This document shows positions 1 to 11,064 of a stretch of 64,000 nt of DNA, one piece after another; within the stretch, counting starts at the first letter, position 1, and the number at the start of each line of letters is the position of its first letter. The notes under the pieces were generated by a model that was not told where the DNA came from, searched no databases, and was given only the letters and a program-made list of their open reading frames with translations. The stretch comes from Selaginella moellendorffii (lineage: Eukaryota > Streptophyta > Lycopodiopsida > Selaginellales > Selaginellaceae): assembly GCF_000143415.4 (NCBI RefSeq), contig NW_003314364.1, positions 528,807 to 592,806 on the forward strand, in the 5' to 3' direction. The translations under genes and the position numbers were made by a program.

Positions 1-937
1 TAGCTCATGGAGTGGTTCCTCAATCCGGGTATGCTCACCTTATAATCCCACACACTGGGATTACCTTGTTGCTTATGGGCCTTTACATGCCCATCACTAG
101 CCTTGCCAAAATTCCATTTTTAGCTTTGTCCAACTCGGGTAGACAGTCCTCTCCTGTCTCCGCAACCTTGGACATTTGGATAGCACCTTCTATCCATCAT
201 TGGCTAGGGACTTAGTCCCTTGGGTCTTATCCATTGCCCTTGCGACATCAAACACCACCTTCTGGTGTTCTAGAGTGTTCGGGTGTCCCAATGATGGCTT
301 TCTTGACAATGAGTATTTCCTTTTATGACATTGACTTACTATATCGCTACATAAGCAACTTATCCCCCGTAAGGGTATATCCAACTTCCTTATGCTATTA
401 AAAAGTCTTGGGTAGCTACCTTCTACCCAACCCAAGGAGTTGGGTTGTTCAGCATTTATTAGAGGTAGCCCCGGCTACCATTTCGAGGACTCGTGTCCTC
501 ATCCATACTTGACCTCTCACGGTCATCCATTCCAGTCTCACCTTCATGAGCACCAGCCTCAACTATGTGAGGATAAACTTGTGACTCCTTTATTGTTTTT
601 GGAGTCTTTATCTTCCCCGTGATCCCAACTATAGTTGTTTACCCCAACTACATTAGCCCGTTTGCTGAGTCAAACGCTCATCTGGATCACCTCCTCAACT
701 CAATGAGGAAAACCTTGCACTGTTCCCAAGATCCCAAAGTCGTTCCATTATTGGCCCCTTTTCTATCCACCACCTTGTCTACAAGTTCACACATGAACTG
801 TAATGGAGAGCCATGTCTTCCCGACCTGCTACTCTCCAAGGGTAGGCCCACTTCTCGGACCTTCCGTTGCCAACACCAGTGGTGATACACTTGAGCACCA
901 ATAAAAGTCGGACTAAGGAACAGCTCCGATACCAAAT
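1..937 (-). mobile_element. LTR-A retrotransposon interior, 5' part, non-coding
   Basis: Read on the minus strand this is the first part of the interior of an LTR-A element, just after its 5' LTR at 938-2633. The primer-binding site on the minus strand (923-934, TGGTATCGGAGC) is the initiator tRNA-Met site with one change. The same interior recurs at 14041-16027, 41847-45903, 47341-48040 with 59353-59560, and 62707-63805. No long ORF and no gag or pol similarity is seen. The stretch AGAT at 729-732 is the empty target site of the DNA transposon that sits in another copy at 48041-59352. Confidence 0.8.
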
Positions 938-2633
938 TGTAAGCGACTAAATTTTCCATTCTACTTTAGTCACTTAACCACACCTCTGACCACTTGGAGG
1001 AGTCTCATTCACAACCTCCATAAGTCCAATCCAGGACTTGGGACTTGCTAGCCCCGAGAATGGCATCCATGCCACTCAACATTTGCACTTGGTCCAAGTG
1101 CTCCACGTGTCCGATCCCATGACCAACACTCAAAGGTACCACCGACATAGCAGCCCGTTACGCTAAGGCCATGCCCAATCACCTTTGCCACACTGGTAGT
1201 CCAATACCACTTGCATCACCAATAGCCTTCCCTAATATCCCTCTGTCAGTCCCCACTAAGTCCCTTTTTGCCCCTGGCTATGTTTGGCAACACTGCCACT
1301 GGATCAAGGCCCACCAGCCCGACCACTAAGTCCCACGGTCCTCTGGGACTTCCCCACCACACGACTGTGTCCTTGGTCACTACCCCAGAGGACTACTCCT
1401 CTTCCTTTCCACAGTCTGGGCCTTTGGGACAACATTTCGGAACACCGTGGCCTTACGTGAGCCACCTGGGTACTCTCCCCGCCTTTCGCCTTTAGGTGCT
1501 CTAGCCATGGGCTTAGAGCGAGGTTCCATTGAGCCACGACAGGTATCCAAGTAGGTAGTGCCACCCACACTTGGACTGGGAGCATCGGCCAGTCGATCTC
1601 CCGGGGGAACTAGAGCCGGCTCTTGAACACTTCACCAAGCTACCCCGCTTGTCGGTCCGTGTTCACTCTAGTCTTGGACTTCCCAGTGGGCAGCTCATCA
1701 CCCAACACTGGGTCCGGCCTTCCTGGGCCAAACTGGCCTTTCCTGGCCAAACTGGCTCCACTGCAGTCCTCCCCCTACTATACTTTTGGAGCTCACCAAA
1801 CCCCCCAGGGTTTGGGAGACGAACGCTTTGGGCTTTCACCCTCTCAGGCTCCGGACTCGGACTCGGACTCGGACTCGGACTCAGACTCGGATTTGGACTC
1901 GGACTCGGGCTCGGGCTCAGTCTCGGCCTCGGCCTCGGTCTCGGTCTCGGTCCCGATCTCGGTCTCGGTCTCGGTCTTGGTCTCGGTCTCGGTCCCGGTC
2001 TCGGTCTCGACTTCGGACTCCATCTCGGACTCCATCTCGGACTCCATCTCGGGTCCATCTCGGACTCCATTTCGGGTCCATCTCGGACTCCATTTCGGGT
2101 CCATCTCGGACTCCATCTCGGACTCCATCTCGGGTCCACCTCGGACTCCATCTCGGACTCCATTTCGGGTCCATCTCGGGTCCATCTCGGACTCCACTTC
2201 GGACTCCAACTCGGGTCCATCTCGGGTCCACCTCGGACTCCACTTCGGACTCCATCTCGGACTCCATCTCGAGTCCATCTCGGACTCCATCTCGGACTCC
2301 ACTTCGGACTCCAACTCGGGTCCATCTCGGACTCCATTTCGGACTCCAACTTGGGTCCATCTCGGACTCCTCTTCGGACCCCAACTCGAGTCCATCTCGA
2401 ACACTTCCACGTGTCATGTGTTGGTCCTTTTGGGTCCCTTTTTGGAGCCTCGCCTTTTGCTCGCTTCGTGCTCGTTCCTTGAGCACTTCGTTGGGAGTTC
2501 CACTCCTGCTCTTGACTTTTCAAGTCGGAGCTTTTGGTCCAAACGTGTTACGCTCGTTTGGCTCTCACTTCGGCCACTACCATGTGGCGCCCTTCCGGCT
2601 CCACTTTGGGGCCTAGGGATTTTATGTCTCACA
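938..2633 (-). repeat. LTR-A, full-length copy (1696 bp)
   Basis: On the minus strand it begins TGTGAGACA (2633 downwards) and ends GTCGCTTACA next to the primer-binding site, giving the TG...CA ends of an LTR. It is inserted in the DNA transposon fragment that starts at 2634; the 5 bases after it, GTGCC, are the expected half of the target duplication, whose partner lies beyond the window. It carries a G-box-like CACGTG about 220 bp from its 5' end (near 2409) and then the GAGTCC/GAGATGGA array at about 1849-2400. Many ORFs cross it on both strands, but they are products of the array. Confidence 0.85.
1849..2400. repeat. GAGTCCGAGATGGA array in LTR-A
   Basis: There are two blocks. The part at about 1849-2010 is a 6-bp array (CTCGGA, CTCGGT and variants). 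The part at about 2010-2400 mixes 12-bp CTCGGACTCCAT and 11-bp CTCGGGTCCAT units. Because units of 11 and 12 bp alternate and stop triplets are rare in the motif, several frames stay open on both strands and give false SR-, DS-, LG- or EME-rich proteins. The same array lies at about 5312-5700, 7866-8158, 32144-32312, 36420-36705, 39172-39562, 40551-40940, 46110-46732, 50090-50690, 60598-61672 and 63806-64000. Confidence 0.9.
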
Positions 2634-2808
2634 GTGCCCACACGCCATCGGATGCGATTAACCCCACATTGCAGAGGAGAGTATTTCCGCCCTTCACGTT
2701 TCCTCGACCAAAACCCTCTCAACGACCATCGGGAGCACCATTCACTAATATTGTAGATGGTAAAATTGACTTGTACCATTTTTTCTGCTAACGCATTTTA
2801 TTTCATAG

Positions 2809-3618
2809 TCACGGCGAAGGTACTGTATCGTTTTTGATCTGAACGGTGTCCTTTTCTCCCATGAGCGTGGCTCGTCCTCGAATGTCACTGCACCCTCCAA
2901 AGCCTGCGGTCGCAAGTTGGTCAAAAGAGACAGATTCACATTAATCACACGGGAGAAACTGCGGGATCTAATAATGACCATGCGACTCTTAAAACAGAGG
3001 GCCGGGTTCAATTTGCAATTGGGAGTTTGGATATCCATGATGCGCCACAATGCATTAACGTTGCTACAGATGATGCACGATCAAACGCGAGTAATATTAC
3101 CATTTGACTTTCTCCTAACGCAGGAGGATTGCTTGACTATGGTCCATGTGAGGGGTAGCAAGCCCATCTTCATCAAGCCAGAGGCTGTAGTGATGAACCG
3201 GACTGCTAGGTCAAGTGAAATCCTCATCATCGATGACTCGCTGATTAAAACTGCAGCGAACACGCACACATATGCAGTGCACCCCATCTCTTGCAGTATG
3301 GAAACTAGGGAGAAGAAACCGTATGTTCTGGGGGACCTTGCAAAACGGCTTGGAGCGATGGTGATAGAGAACCGGCCAGTCCAGGAGGTGGCTGCAGAAA
3401 TCAACCAAATGGCAGATGGAACGGTATATCAGAAGCCATTTGATCGGACAGACACCAATCATCATTTATGGCATGTATATTGTCTAGCCAAGCACTATCC
3501 GCATCTCCATAATCTGCTCAACCGGATGGGTTCTTCGACCACTGAACATGAGCGTGGACGTATTAGAGAAGCGATGGCATTACTATTGGGTTTAAATCCT
3601 GATAGTGTGGAGAGATGA
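2809..3618 (+). pseudogene. FCP1/NIF-like HAD phosphatase domain, transposon copy 1
   Basis: From 2809, after an intron-acceptor-like TTTCATAG, the frame reads SRRRYCIVFDLNGVLFSHER, with the HAD motif I (nucleophile Asp in VFDLNGVL). Further on come GVWISMM and the acidic motif IIDDSLIKTAANTHT, typical of the FCP1/NLI-interacting-factor phosphatase family. In that family the enzymes remove phosphate from Ser/Thr of proteins such as RNA polymerase II tails (family knowledge). The usual catalytic DxDx(T/V) appears as DLNGV, so the second Asp is Asn and activity is doubtful. A 2-nt deletion near 3613 relative to the other copy shifts the frame and ends the protein early. Where copy 2 has a TAG, this copy keeps CAG (3382-3384). 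Confidence 0.65.
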
Positions 3619-4087
3619 AATTCCAAGATTATTGTATAGGCGTTGGAGGCAAAAAATAACAGTCTGAGATGGCATGTATTTATTTAAAAATGTAACTTAT
3701 TATGACATGGGGTTCCATGCCATTGTATTAATATTAAAAGACAATTCTTTGAGAGGATTTGCATTATACTAGAAGTGTTACAGCATGTTATTGGAAGTCT
3801 ACGAAGTTGTTTTATTAATAAGGGGAAAGTAAAGATTGAATGGGGACTTGGGCTCCACCTAGACTCGGAGCAACTGAGCCAATATTAAAAGGATGGAAAG
3901 AAATTGGACGACGATGACAAGGAGAAGAGAGAGGTGAAGCAGTGGCAGGGGGAGGAGAAGTGATTGAGTAGACATTTCCTTGTTTAAAATAAAATGGCAT
4001 GTGCCTCAATGCAGTTGAATTTTGTTATATTTATATACTATATAAAGGTTTGGAAACCTTATTTTACAAGTGGGATAATGACAATTC

Positions 4088-4109
4088 CCACTTTAACGAA
4101 ATAGAGCTT
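4088..4109 (-). repeat. Terminal inverted repeat of DNA transposon copy 1
   Basis: The sequence CCCACTTTAACGAAATAGAGC followed by TT is the outer end of the element. It matches 48041-48064 in reverse complement and the right end at 59329-59350. Confidence 0.85.
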
Positions 4110-4168
4110 GAAAGTAAAGTGAAAGAAAGGAAGAAAAAGAAAAAGAAAAAGAAGAGAAGAGCAATGCT

Positions 4169-4676
4169 TCACCGGATGAAGCGTTTGAGATGAGAGTGGT
4201 TGTGAGCATGTGGGAGTTCACGTCCATCAGCATCAATTAACACATATGCTTTGCCTTCAATGTGTCGCTGGACAAAGTAGGGGCCAGTCCAGCGAGGGGA
4301 GAACTTCAAATGTGGCATAAACTCCTTGAGTCGAACGAAATCGCCATCCTTGAATGGTTCAGCCAACCGCTGGTGATCAATGATTGACTTGATCTTCTAC
4401 TTGCCTTGAAGGAGATGTTCTGATGTGGATCGTCATTGTTCTTCCAAGGCAAGAACCTCCAAGTCACATGCATGAAGCTTGTCCTCATCGCTAAGCTACA
4501 TCACTACTGCATATCGAAGTGAAAGTGAGAGTGATAGCACTTGGATCTCCACTGGAAGCACAACTTCTGTCCCATAGACAAGGGAGAATGGGGTCACGGA
4601 GATGGATGTCTTGAAGGATGTCCGAAAGGCCCACAATGCCGTAACCAAGTGCTCGTGCCAGCACATTGGGTGATCC
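4169..4676 (-). pseudogene. Gypsy integrase fragment, broken
   Basis: On the minus strand 4496-4676 encodes the end of an integrase core, with WHEHLVTALWAFRTS and TPFSLVYGTEVVLPVEI. 4169-4366 encodes the C-terminal domain (KDGDFVRLKEF, FSPRWTGPYFVQRHIEG, YVLIDADG). Between them (4366-4496) the frame is broken. Upstream, at about 4677, the coding sequence is cut by the LTR-A composite, and beyond that composite a protease fragment on the same strand appears at 6292. This is the 3' end of a dead Ty3/gypsy element. 4110-4168 is a purine-rich simple stretch. Confidence 0.75.
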
Positions 4677-6287
4677 TCAGTGGTTGGGCCTATAGGCCTT
4701 GATATAGTGGCAATGTTGGCAAACAAGGCCATAGATAGAAAGGGACTTGGTGGGGACTGAAAAAGGGATATTGAGGAAAGCCATTCCCCATGTCTGTGGC
4801 CATCCTAAGGATGCTAAGGAGTGGATTTGGGATGATCACTCATAGACAGATGGCCCAATCTTTGAGAGACAAGACAGTGATATAGGTGGTGTTGGATCAT
4901 CAGTGTGACAAATGCGAATGGGCATGGCCTTAGTGTAACAGACTGATATATCATGGTACCTTTGAGTGTCAATTATGGGATCAGACACATGGAGCAATCA
5001 AAGGTTGAGTAGCATGAATGCCATTCTCGGGGTTAGCAAGCCTCAAGTTCAGAATAGTATTTATGGAGGTTGTGAGGAAGACTCCTCCAAATGGTCAGAG
5101 GTGTGTGTGAGACAAAATCCCTAGCCCCCAAATTGGAGCCGGAAGGGTGCCACATGGAAGTGGCCGAGGTGAAGGCCAAACAAGTGTAACATGTTTGGAC
5201 CAAAAGCTCCAACTTGAAATGTCCAGAGCATGAGTGGAACTCTCAACGAAGTGCTCGAGAAACAAGCACGAAGTGAGCGATAAAGGAGTCTCTAGAAAAG
5301 GGACACAAGAGGACCCGAGATGGAGTCCGAGATGGACCCGCAATGGAGTCCGAGATGGACTCGAGATGGAGTCCGATATCAACCCGATATGGACCCGAGA
5401 TGGAGTCCGAGATGGACCTAAGATGGAGTCTGAGATGGAGCCTGAGATGGACCCGAGATGGAGTCCAAGATGGAGTCCGAGATGGAATCCAAGATGGAGT
5501 CCGAGAAGGGCCCGAGATGGAGTCTGAAGTCAAGATCGAGATCGAGACTGAGACCGGGACCGAGACCAAGACCGAGACCGGGACCAAGACCGAGACCGAG
5601 ACCAAGCCCGAGCCTGAGACTGAGCCCTAGACCGAGCTTGAGCCCGAGCCCAAGTCCAAGTCTGAGTCCGAGTCTGAGTCCGAGTCTAAGTTTGAGTCTG
5701 AGGGGGTGAAAGCCCAAAGCATTCATCTCCCAGACTCTGGGGGGTTTGGTGAGCTCCAAAAGTGTAGTAGGGGGAGGACTCCAATGGAGCTAGTTTGGCC
5801 AGGAAAGGCCAGTTTGTCCTAGGAAGGCTGTACCCAGGTGTTGGGTGATAGGATAACCACTGGGAAGTCCAAAGTTAGAGTGAATATGGACTGACAAGTG
5901 GGGTAACTTGGTGAAGTGTTCAAGAGTTGGCTCTAATTGCTCCAGAAGATCAAATGGTTGATGCTCCTAGTCCAAGTGTGGGTGGCACTACCTACTTGGA
6001 TACCTGGCATAGCTCAACAGAACTTCCCAAAGGCCCAGATTGTGAAAAGGAAGAAAGGTAATCCTTTGGTGTAGTGACCAAAGATACAGTCGTGTGGCGA
6101 GGAAGTCCCAGAGGTCTGTAGGACTTAGTGGTCGGGCCTGTGGGCCTCGATCTAGTGGCAATGTTGGCAAACACGGCCATAGGCAGAAAGGGACTTGTTG
6201 GGGACTGGAAAAGGGATATTGGGGAAGTCTATTCCCCATGCCTACGGGCATCCTAAGGATGCTAAAGAGTGGATTTGGGATGATCAC
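4677..6287 (+). repeat. Composite LTR-A direct repeat, copy 1
   Basis: It is nearly identical to 39913-41526. The unit consists of a truncated LTR-A (3' half, to about 5105) fused directly to the 5' part of another LTR-A that starts TGTGAGACA at 5106 and runs to 6287. The shared internal fusion point, which lacks the normal LTR end, shows that the two copies come from one duplication and are not independent insertions. It occupies the place where the RT and RNase H of the gypsy element around it should be. Confidence 0.8.
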
Positions 6288-6291
6288 TCGA

Positions 6292-6825
6292 AGAAGCTAA
6301 GAGATGTCTCAGGCTACCTGACTGACCTCCAACCATGTCAATCGCATTGCATGAGAAAGCATCCGTCATATAGATGGTTGATTCCACCGCCAACTCAGGA
6401 AAAACCTCTGTGAGCTCAGGAGGAAAGTACGGTGTGGAGGCCATCTTAGTCTGAGTCTGTTGGGCTTGCTGAGAAAGAGCTCTACCATGGTTGTTGAGAA
6501 AGGTGACGCTATGGGTTCCATCGCTAATTTCTATCTTGCCTTGTGCACTGTCAATGGTGCAATGGGCTGTGACTTGCCATGATCTGCCAAGGATGATAGA
6601 GTCCTCCAAGGAGGACATTCCAAGACGTTGGTAGTCAACCACGAAGAAATCCACCTCAGAAATAACACCTTGCACAGAGACCTTGACACCATAGCAAATG
6701 CCCGCTGGAGGAACAGTGTGGTTTGCGAACGTCTTGAGCATGATGGAGGAGCTCTCAGTGATCTGTAGCTGTGCTGAAAGGGCAGCTTCAAGAGAGATAA
6801 TGTTGCTTCCAAAACCGGAATCCAA
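6292..6825 (-). pseudogene. Gypsy aspartic protease fragment
   Basis: On the minus strand the frame reads LDSGFGSNIISLEAAL, a retropepsin active site (D-S-G with hydrophobic flanks). It is followed by GVISEVDFFVVDYQ and SIILGRSWQVTAHC, matching the flap and the DIILGxxW region of retroelement proteases, then a linker with PELTEVFPE that normally precedes reverse transcriptase. The start is cut at about 6826 by LTR-A sequence (the in-frame SCHPH comes from that repeat), and the downstream end is cut at 6287-6291 by the composite repeat. It is probably part of the same dead element as the integrase at 4169-4676. Confidence 0.7.
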
Positions 6826-8928
6826 GTGTGGGTGGCACGACCTACTTGGATACCTTGCATGGCTCATCGAAACCTCACTCTAGCCACTTGGCTAGGGCAC
6901 CCAAAGGCAGATAGTGGGAAGAGTACCCACAAAGCTCGCATAGAACTATGGTGTTTTGAAATGTCGTCCCTGTAAGTGACTAAATTTTTCCATTCTACTT
7001 TAGTCACTTAACCACACCTCCGACCACTTGGAGGAGTTTCATTCACAACCTCCATAAGTCCCATTCGGGACTTGGGGCTTGCTACCCTGAGAATGGCATC
7101 TATGTCACTCAACCTTTGCACTTGGTCCAAATGCTCCTCGTGTCCAGTCCCATGACTGACACCCCAAGGCAGCACCAACACACCAGCCCGTTATGCTAGG
7201 CCATGCCCAATCACCTTGGTCATATCGGTGGTCCAACACCACCTGCATTGCAATCCCGTCTCTCCAAGACTGGGCCATCCGTCCATGAGTGGTCATCCTA
7301 GATCCACTCCTTAACATCCTTAGGATACCCACAGACATGGGGAATACCCTTCCCCAATATCTCCTTTCTAGTCCCCGCCAAGTCCCTTTCTGTCTTTGGC
7401 CGTGTTCGCCAACACTGCCACTGGATCAAGGCCCACCAGCCCGACCACTAAGTCCCACGGTCCTTTGGGACTTCCTCACCGCACGACTGTATCCTTGGTC
7501 ACTACACTAGAGGACTACTCCTCTTCCTTTCCACAGTTTGGGCCTTTGGGACAACATTTTGGAACACCGTGGCCTTACGCAAGCCTTGTGGGTACTCTCC
7601 CCGCCTTCCGCCTTTGGGTGCTCTAACCATGGGCTTAGAGCGAGGTTCCGTTGAGCCACACCAAGTATCCAAGTAGGTAGTGCCACCCACACTTGGACTG
7701 GGAGCATCGACCAGTCGATCTCCCGAGGGAACTAGAGCCGGCTCTTGAACACTTCACCAAGCTACCCCGCTTGTCAGTCCGTATTCACTCTAGTCTTGGA
7801 CTTCCCAGTGGTCAGTTCATCACCCAACACTAGGAGACGAACGCTTTGGGCTTTTACCCTCACAGACTCGAACTCGGACTCAGACTCGGACTCGGCCTCG
7901 GCCTCGGGCTCAGCCTCAGTCTTGGTCCCGGTCTCTGTCTCGGTCTCGGTCTCGGCCTCGGTCTCGGTCTTGGTCTCGGTCCCGGTCTCAGTCCCGGTCT
8001 CTATCTCGACCTCGGACTCCATCTCGGGTCCTTCTCGGACTCCATCTCAGGTCCATCTCAGACTTCATCTTGGACTCCATCTCAGACTCCATCTCGGACT
8101 CCATCTTGGGTCCATCTCGGACTCCACTCGGACTCCACCTCAGACTCTAACTCGGGTCCCTTTTTGGAGCCTCACTTATTGCTCACTTCATGCTTGTTCT
8201 TTGAGCACTCTGTTGGGAGTTCCATTGCCGCTCTCAACCTTTCAAGTCGGAGCCTTTTAGTCCAAATGTGTTACGCTCGTTTGGCTTTTGCTTCGGCCAC
8301 TACCACATGGCACCCTTTCGGCTCCACTTTGGGGCTTAGGGATTTGTGTCTCACAGTCCCAAAGTCCCAGACTATGGAAAGGAAGAGAAGCAGTTCACTT
8401 GTGTGGTGACCAAGGATGTAATCATACAGCAAGGACATTGGGACATAGTGGTCGGGACTATAAGCCTTGATCTAGTGGCAGTGTTGGCAAACACAGCTGT
8501 GGACAGAAAGGGATTTGGTGAGGCTTGAAAAAGAAATATTGGGGAAGGCTATTCCCCATCTCTACGAGCATCCTAAGGATGCTAAGGAGTGGATCTGGGA
8601 TGATCACTCATGGATAAATGGCCCAGTCTTTGAGAGATGGGATTGTGATGCAGGTGGTGTTGGACCACCAGTGTGACAAAAGATGAATGAGTATGGCTTT
8701 AGCATAATGGGCTAATATGTCGGTGGTACATTTGGGTGTCGGTCATGGGATTGGGCACGTGGAGCACTTGGACCAAGTGCAAAGGTTGAGTGGCATAGAT
8801 GCCATTCTCCGGGCTAGCAAGTCCCCAAGTCCGAAATAGGACTTATGAAGGTTAAGAGTGAGACTCCTCCATGTGGTTGAAGTTGTGGCTAAGTGACTAA
8901 AGTAAAATGGAAAAATTAGTCTTTTACA
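6826..8928 (+). repeat. LTR-A fragment (+), split by a nested solo LTR
   Basis: The 3' half of an LTR-A in plus orientation occupies 6826-6970 and 8361-8928, ending in CTTTTACA at 8928. The two parts are separated by the solo LTR at 6971-8355 and rejoin exactly at the duplicated GTCCC. Confidence 0.75.
6971..8355 (-). repeat. Solo LTR-A with 5-bp target duplication
   Basis: It runs TGTAAGTGAC...TCTCACA in plus-strand reading (minus orientation). It is flanked by perfect GTCCC copies at 6966-6970 and 8356-8360. The LTR-A sequence on either side is continuous when this segment is removed. It is shorter (1385 bp) than the copy at 938-2633, mainly because of array contraction and a missing block around 7830. 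Confidence 0.85.
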
Positions 8929-9655
8929 ATAGGGAACACCCTTCTTTGGTCCCCACCCACTCTATCCACGGCAATGCTCACTAACACCCCCACTAGGTTA
9001 GGGCTTAAATGCCTAACCACTAAGTCCTACTAGCATCTGGGACTTCCTCACCATGTGACCATATCTTTGGTCACTACACAAGAGGACTGCTTCTCTTCCT
9101 TTCTACAATTCGAGACTTTGGGATACATTTTGAAACACTGTGGCCCTATGCAAGCCTCATGGGTACTCCCCCCACCTTCCACCTTTGGGTGCCCTATAAA
9201 GCGAGAATTCGATGAGCCATGCCAGGTATCCAAGTAGGTAGTGCCAGCCATACCTAGATTGGGAGCATCAAGTATTTGATCTTCTAGGGGAGTTAGAGCT
9301 AGCTCTTGAACACTTCACCAAGATACCTTGCTTGTCTATCTATATTCACTCTAGCTTTGGACTCTTCACTAGATATATCATCACCTACCATGTGGGTGTA
9401 GCCTTCCTGGGTCACACTAGCCTTTCCTAACCAAATTAGTTCCATTGGAGTCTAACCACCATATTCTCCCTAGTATAGTTTTGGAACCCCTCACAGCCCC
9501 CTCCCCCCTGCCCCCCCTCGGGAAAAACAATCACTTTAGGCTTTCACCCCATGACATGTATTAGTATTTTAATATTTGGACGCAGTCTTGACTTTGGACT
9601 CAAGCTTGGACTTGGACTTGGTCCCTATCTCGGACTCACTGACAAGGTTTCACTC
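8929..9655 (-). repeat. Truncated LTR-A fragment (-)
   Basis: This is diverged LTR-A sequence in minus orientation, ending in a short degenerate CTTGGACT array at about 9590-9640. The G/C-rich run at 9487-9510 matches the GGGAGG...CCCC block that precedes the array in other copies. Confidence 0.65.
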
Positions 9656-11064
9656 TCATTCCTTTTTCTTGTGCTTCATACTTGTTTTATTTTGTTCATT
9701 GAGTTCCCCCATGTTGAGGTATGTTCTCCTCAACTGGCTCACTAGGTAGGTGCTTATTACTTTTTCTTTCTTTTACCTTGTTGTATGTTTTGTTTCTGCT
9801 GCTCACCAAGATGATAGGTGGTGCTAATGGAAATATTGATAGAAGCAATCACATACTTTTCTCAAGTGGCTCAAGGCAAGTTTTTTTCTCTTCTCTTTCT
9901 CCTCAACTGGCTCACTTTGTTTTTCTTGGTTTTAGTTGTGCAAGTTTTCCTTCTGCAAGACAAGACACTCCTGCCAATTGAGGTATGTTCATGGCTTTAC
10001 TATTTGTTTGATCCATGTGGTTCTTCTCTCCACATGCAAGGCTGAGGCCAAGTGTGAAGAAGCTCCTCCCAATGCTGAAGAACACCATGAGATGCTGGAG
10101 ATGCAATGTTTTGGAGCACTACCACATTTCCATTTTCTTTCATAGGATATGGACAGATCAAAATGAGCATAGGAATCATTTGAAAATGGTGAAATGAAAC
10201 TCATGTTAGTGCAGCTGGAAAATGGTTTGTTTACAAGTAAAGAACAGTGGCCAATGCCAAATTAACACAAAGTATAGGTTTGAGCTTTTTCTGACTTCAT
10301 GACAAAAACAACAACTCAATCTTCTCCACATGTACTAAACAACAAACTTTTGTAAAATTCATATTTTCATTTACAACAAATAAAAAAGTTCAAAATTTAC
10401 AAAAAAAAAACTACAATATTAAAATATTATAAAAACAATCTCAAAATAATAGATTTACATCCTTCTAAAATATCCCCCCCAACGTAGTATCATGGGGCTT
10501 TTATACAATGCACTAATCGCAGGAATCAGAATATTCTCTGGTTTGCTCTCTCTCAGGCAGCTAATGGCTCATGGATGCGGCTTGCATCCCAACAGATGAC
10601 CACAGTGGATCAAGCGTGCTTGTCGCGTGAAGAGAACCTCTCGATTTTCAGATGTCCAATGCAATGCCCATGTTGGGGAACTGCGGAAACTGGAGAAACC
10701 AAAACAAAGAAAAGAAACAAAGAAAATGGAAGAGGGATCAAGTTTGGAGTCACAAGGAAAACCACATGGGGAAAACTCTGAGAAAAAACTGAACCCAAGT
10801 CCAGAAAGAAAGAGGAGAGAAAACCAAAGAAAATGATGTGAAAATTGTGAAGAAGTGCTCAGTGTAAAGAGAAACATAGAAAAGAGAATGGAAACCAAAG
10901 CTGGAGGAAGAAGCACTCACCTGGATCACAGCCTTGTGGGTTCTCAAGCCTCCGGAAAGTTCCTGAAGTTTCCCAAGCTTGCAATGGAAAGATGAGAGAG
11001 ATGTGTGCCTGGAATTTGTATGAAGGAAAGAGATTGTTGGGATAGGCAATGGTGATACTCCATT
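9656..11064. other. No gene recognised
   Basis: This is anonymous DNA. Visible items are a short direct repeat (CTCCTCAACTGGCTCACT near 9724 and 9899) and an AT-rich stretch at about 10370-10470. ORFs of up to 115 codons on the minus strand (10569-10916, 10750-11124) are rich in Phe and Ser and match no family I know. Confidence 0.5.

Larger units (their letters stand above)
2634..4109 (-). mobile_element. DNA transposon end fragment (copy 1, inverted)
   Basis: This is the reverse complement of 48041-49518, with only scattered differences and a net 2-bp deletion. It ends at 4109 with the same terminal repeat as the complete element (reverse complement begins AAGCTCTATTTCG). At 2633/2634 it is cut by an LTR-A insertion, so the rest of this copy may continue beyond the left edge. 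It carries the FCP1-like phosphatase exon and the start of the upstream proline-rich exon. The base pairs after 4109 (GAAA) would be its target duplication, but the other end is not visible. Confidence 0.88.

Noticed and set aside
1055-1080. ATGGCATCCATGCCAC in LTR-A as a member of the transposon's palindromic motif family
   Set aside because: The half-sites are similar but the GGCC centre and spacing are missing. It is a fixed part of the LTR in every copy, so it is probably coincidence.
1849-2400. Regular short repeats that could be taken for a CRISPR array
   Set aside because: Units of 6, 11 and 12 bp without spacers, inside LTRs, in a plant genome.
1571-2756. Long overlapping ORFs (up to 377 codons) rich in SR, DS, LG or RDG repeats; also at 5234-5760, 40458-40998, 49833-50898, 60335-61273
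   Set aside because: They are translations of the LTR arrays, open on both strands in several frames, with no conserved start and no conserved flanks. Not genes.
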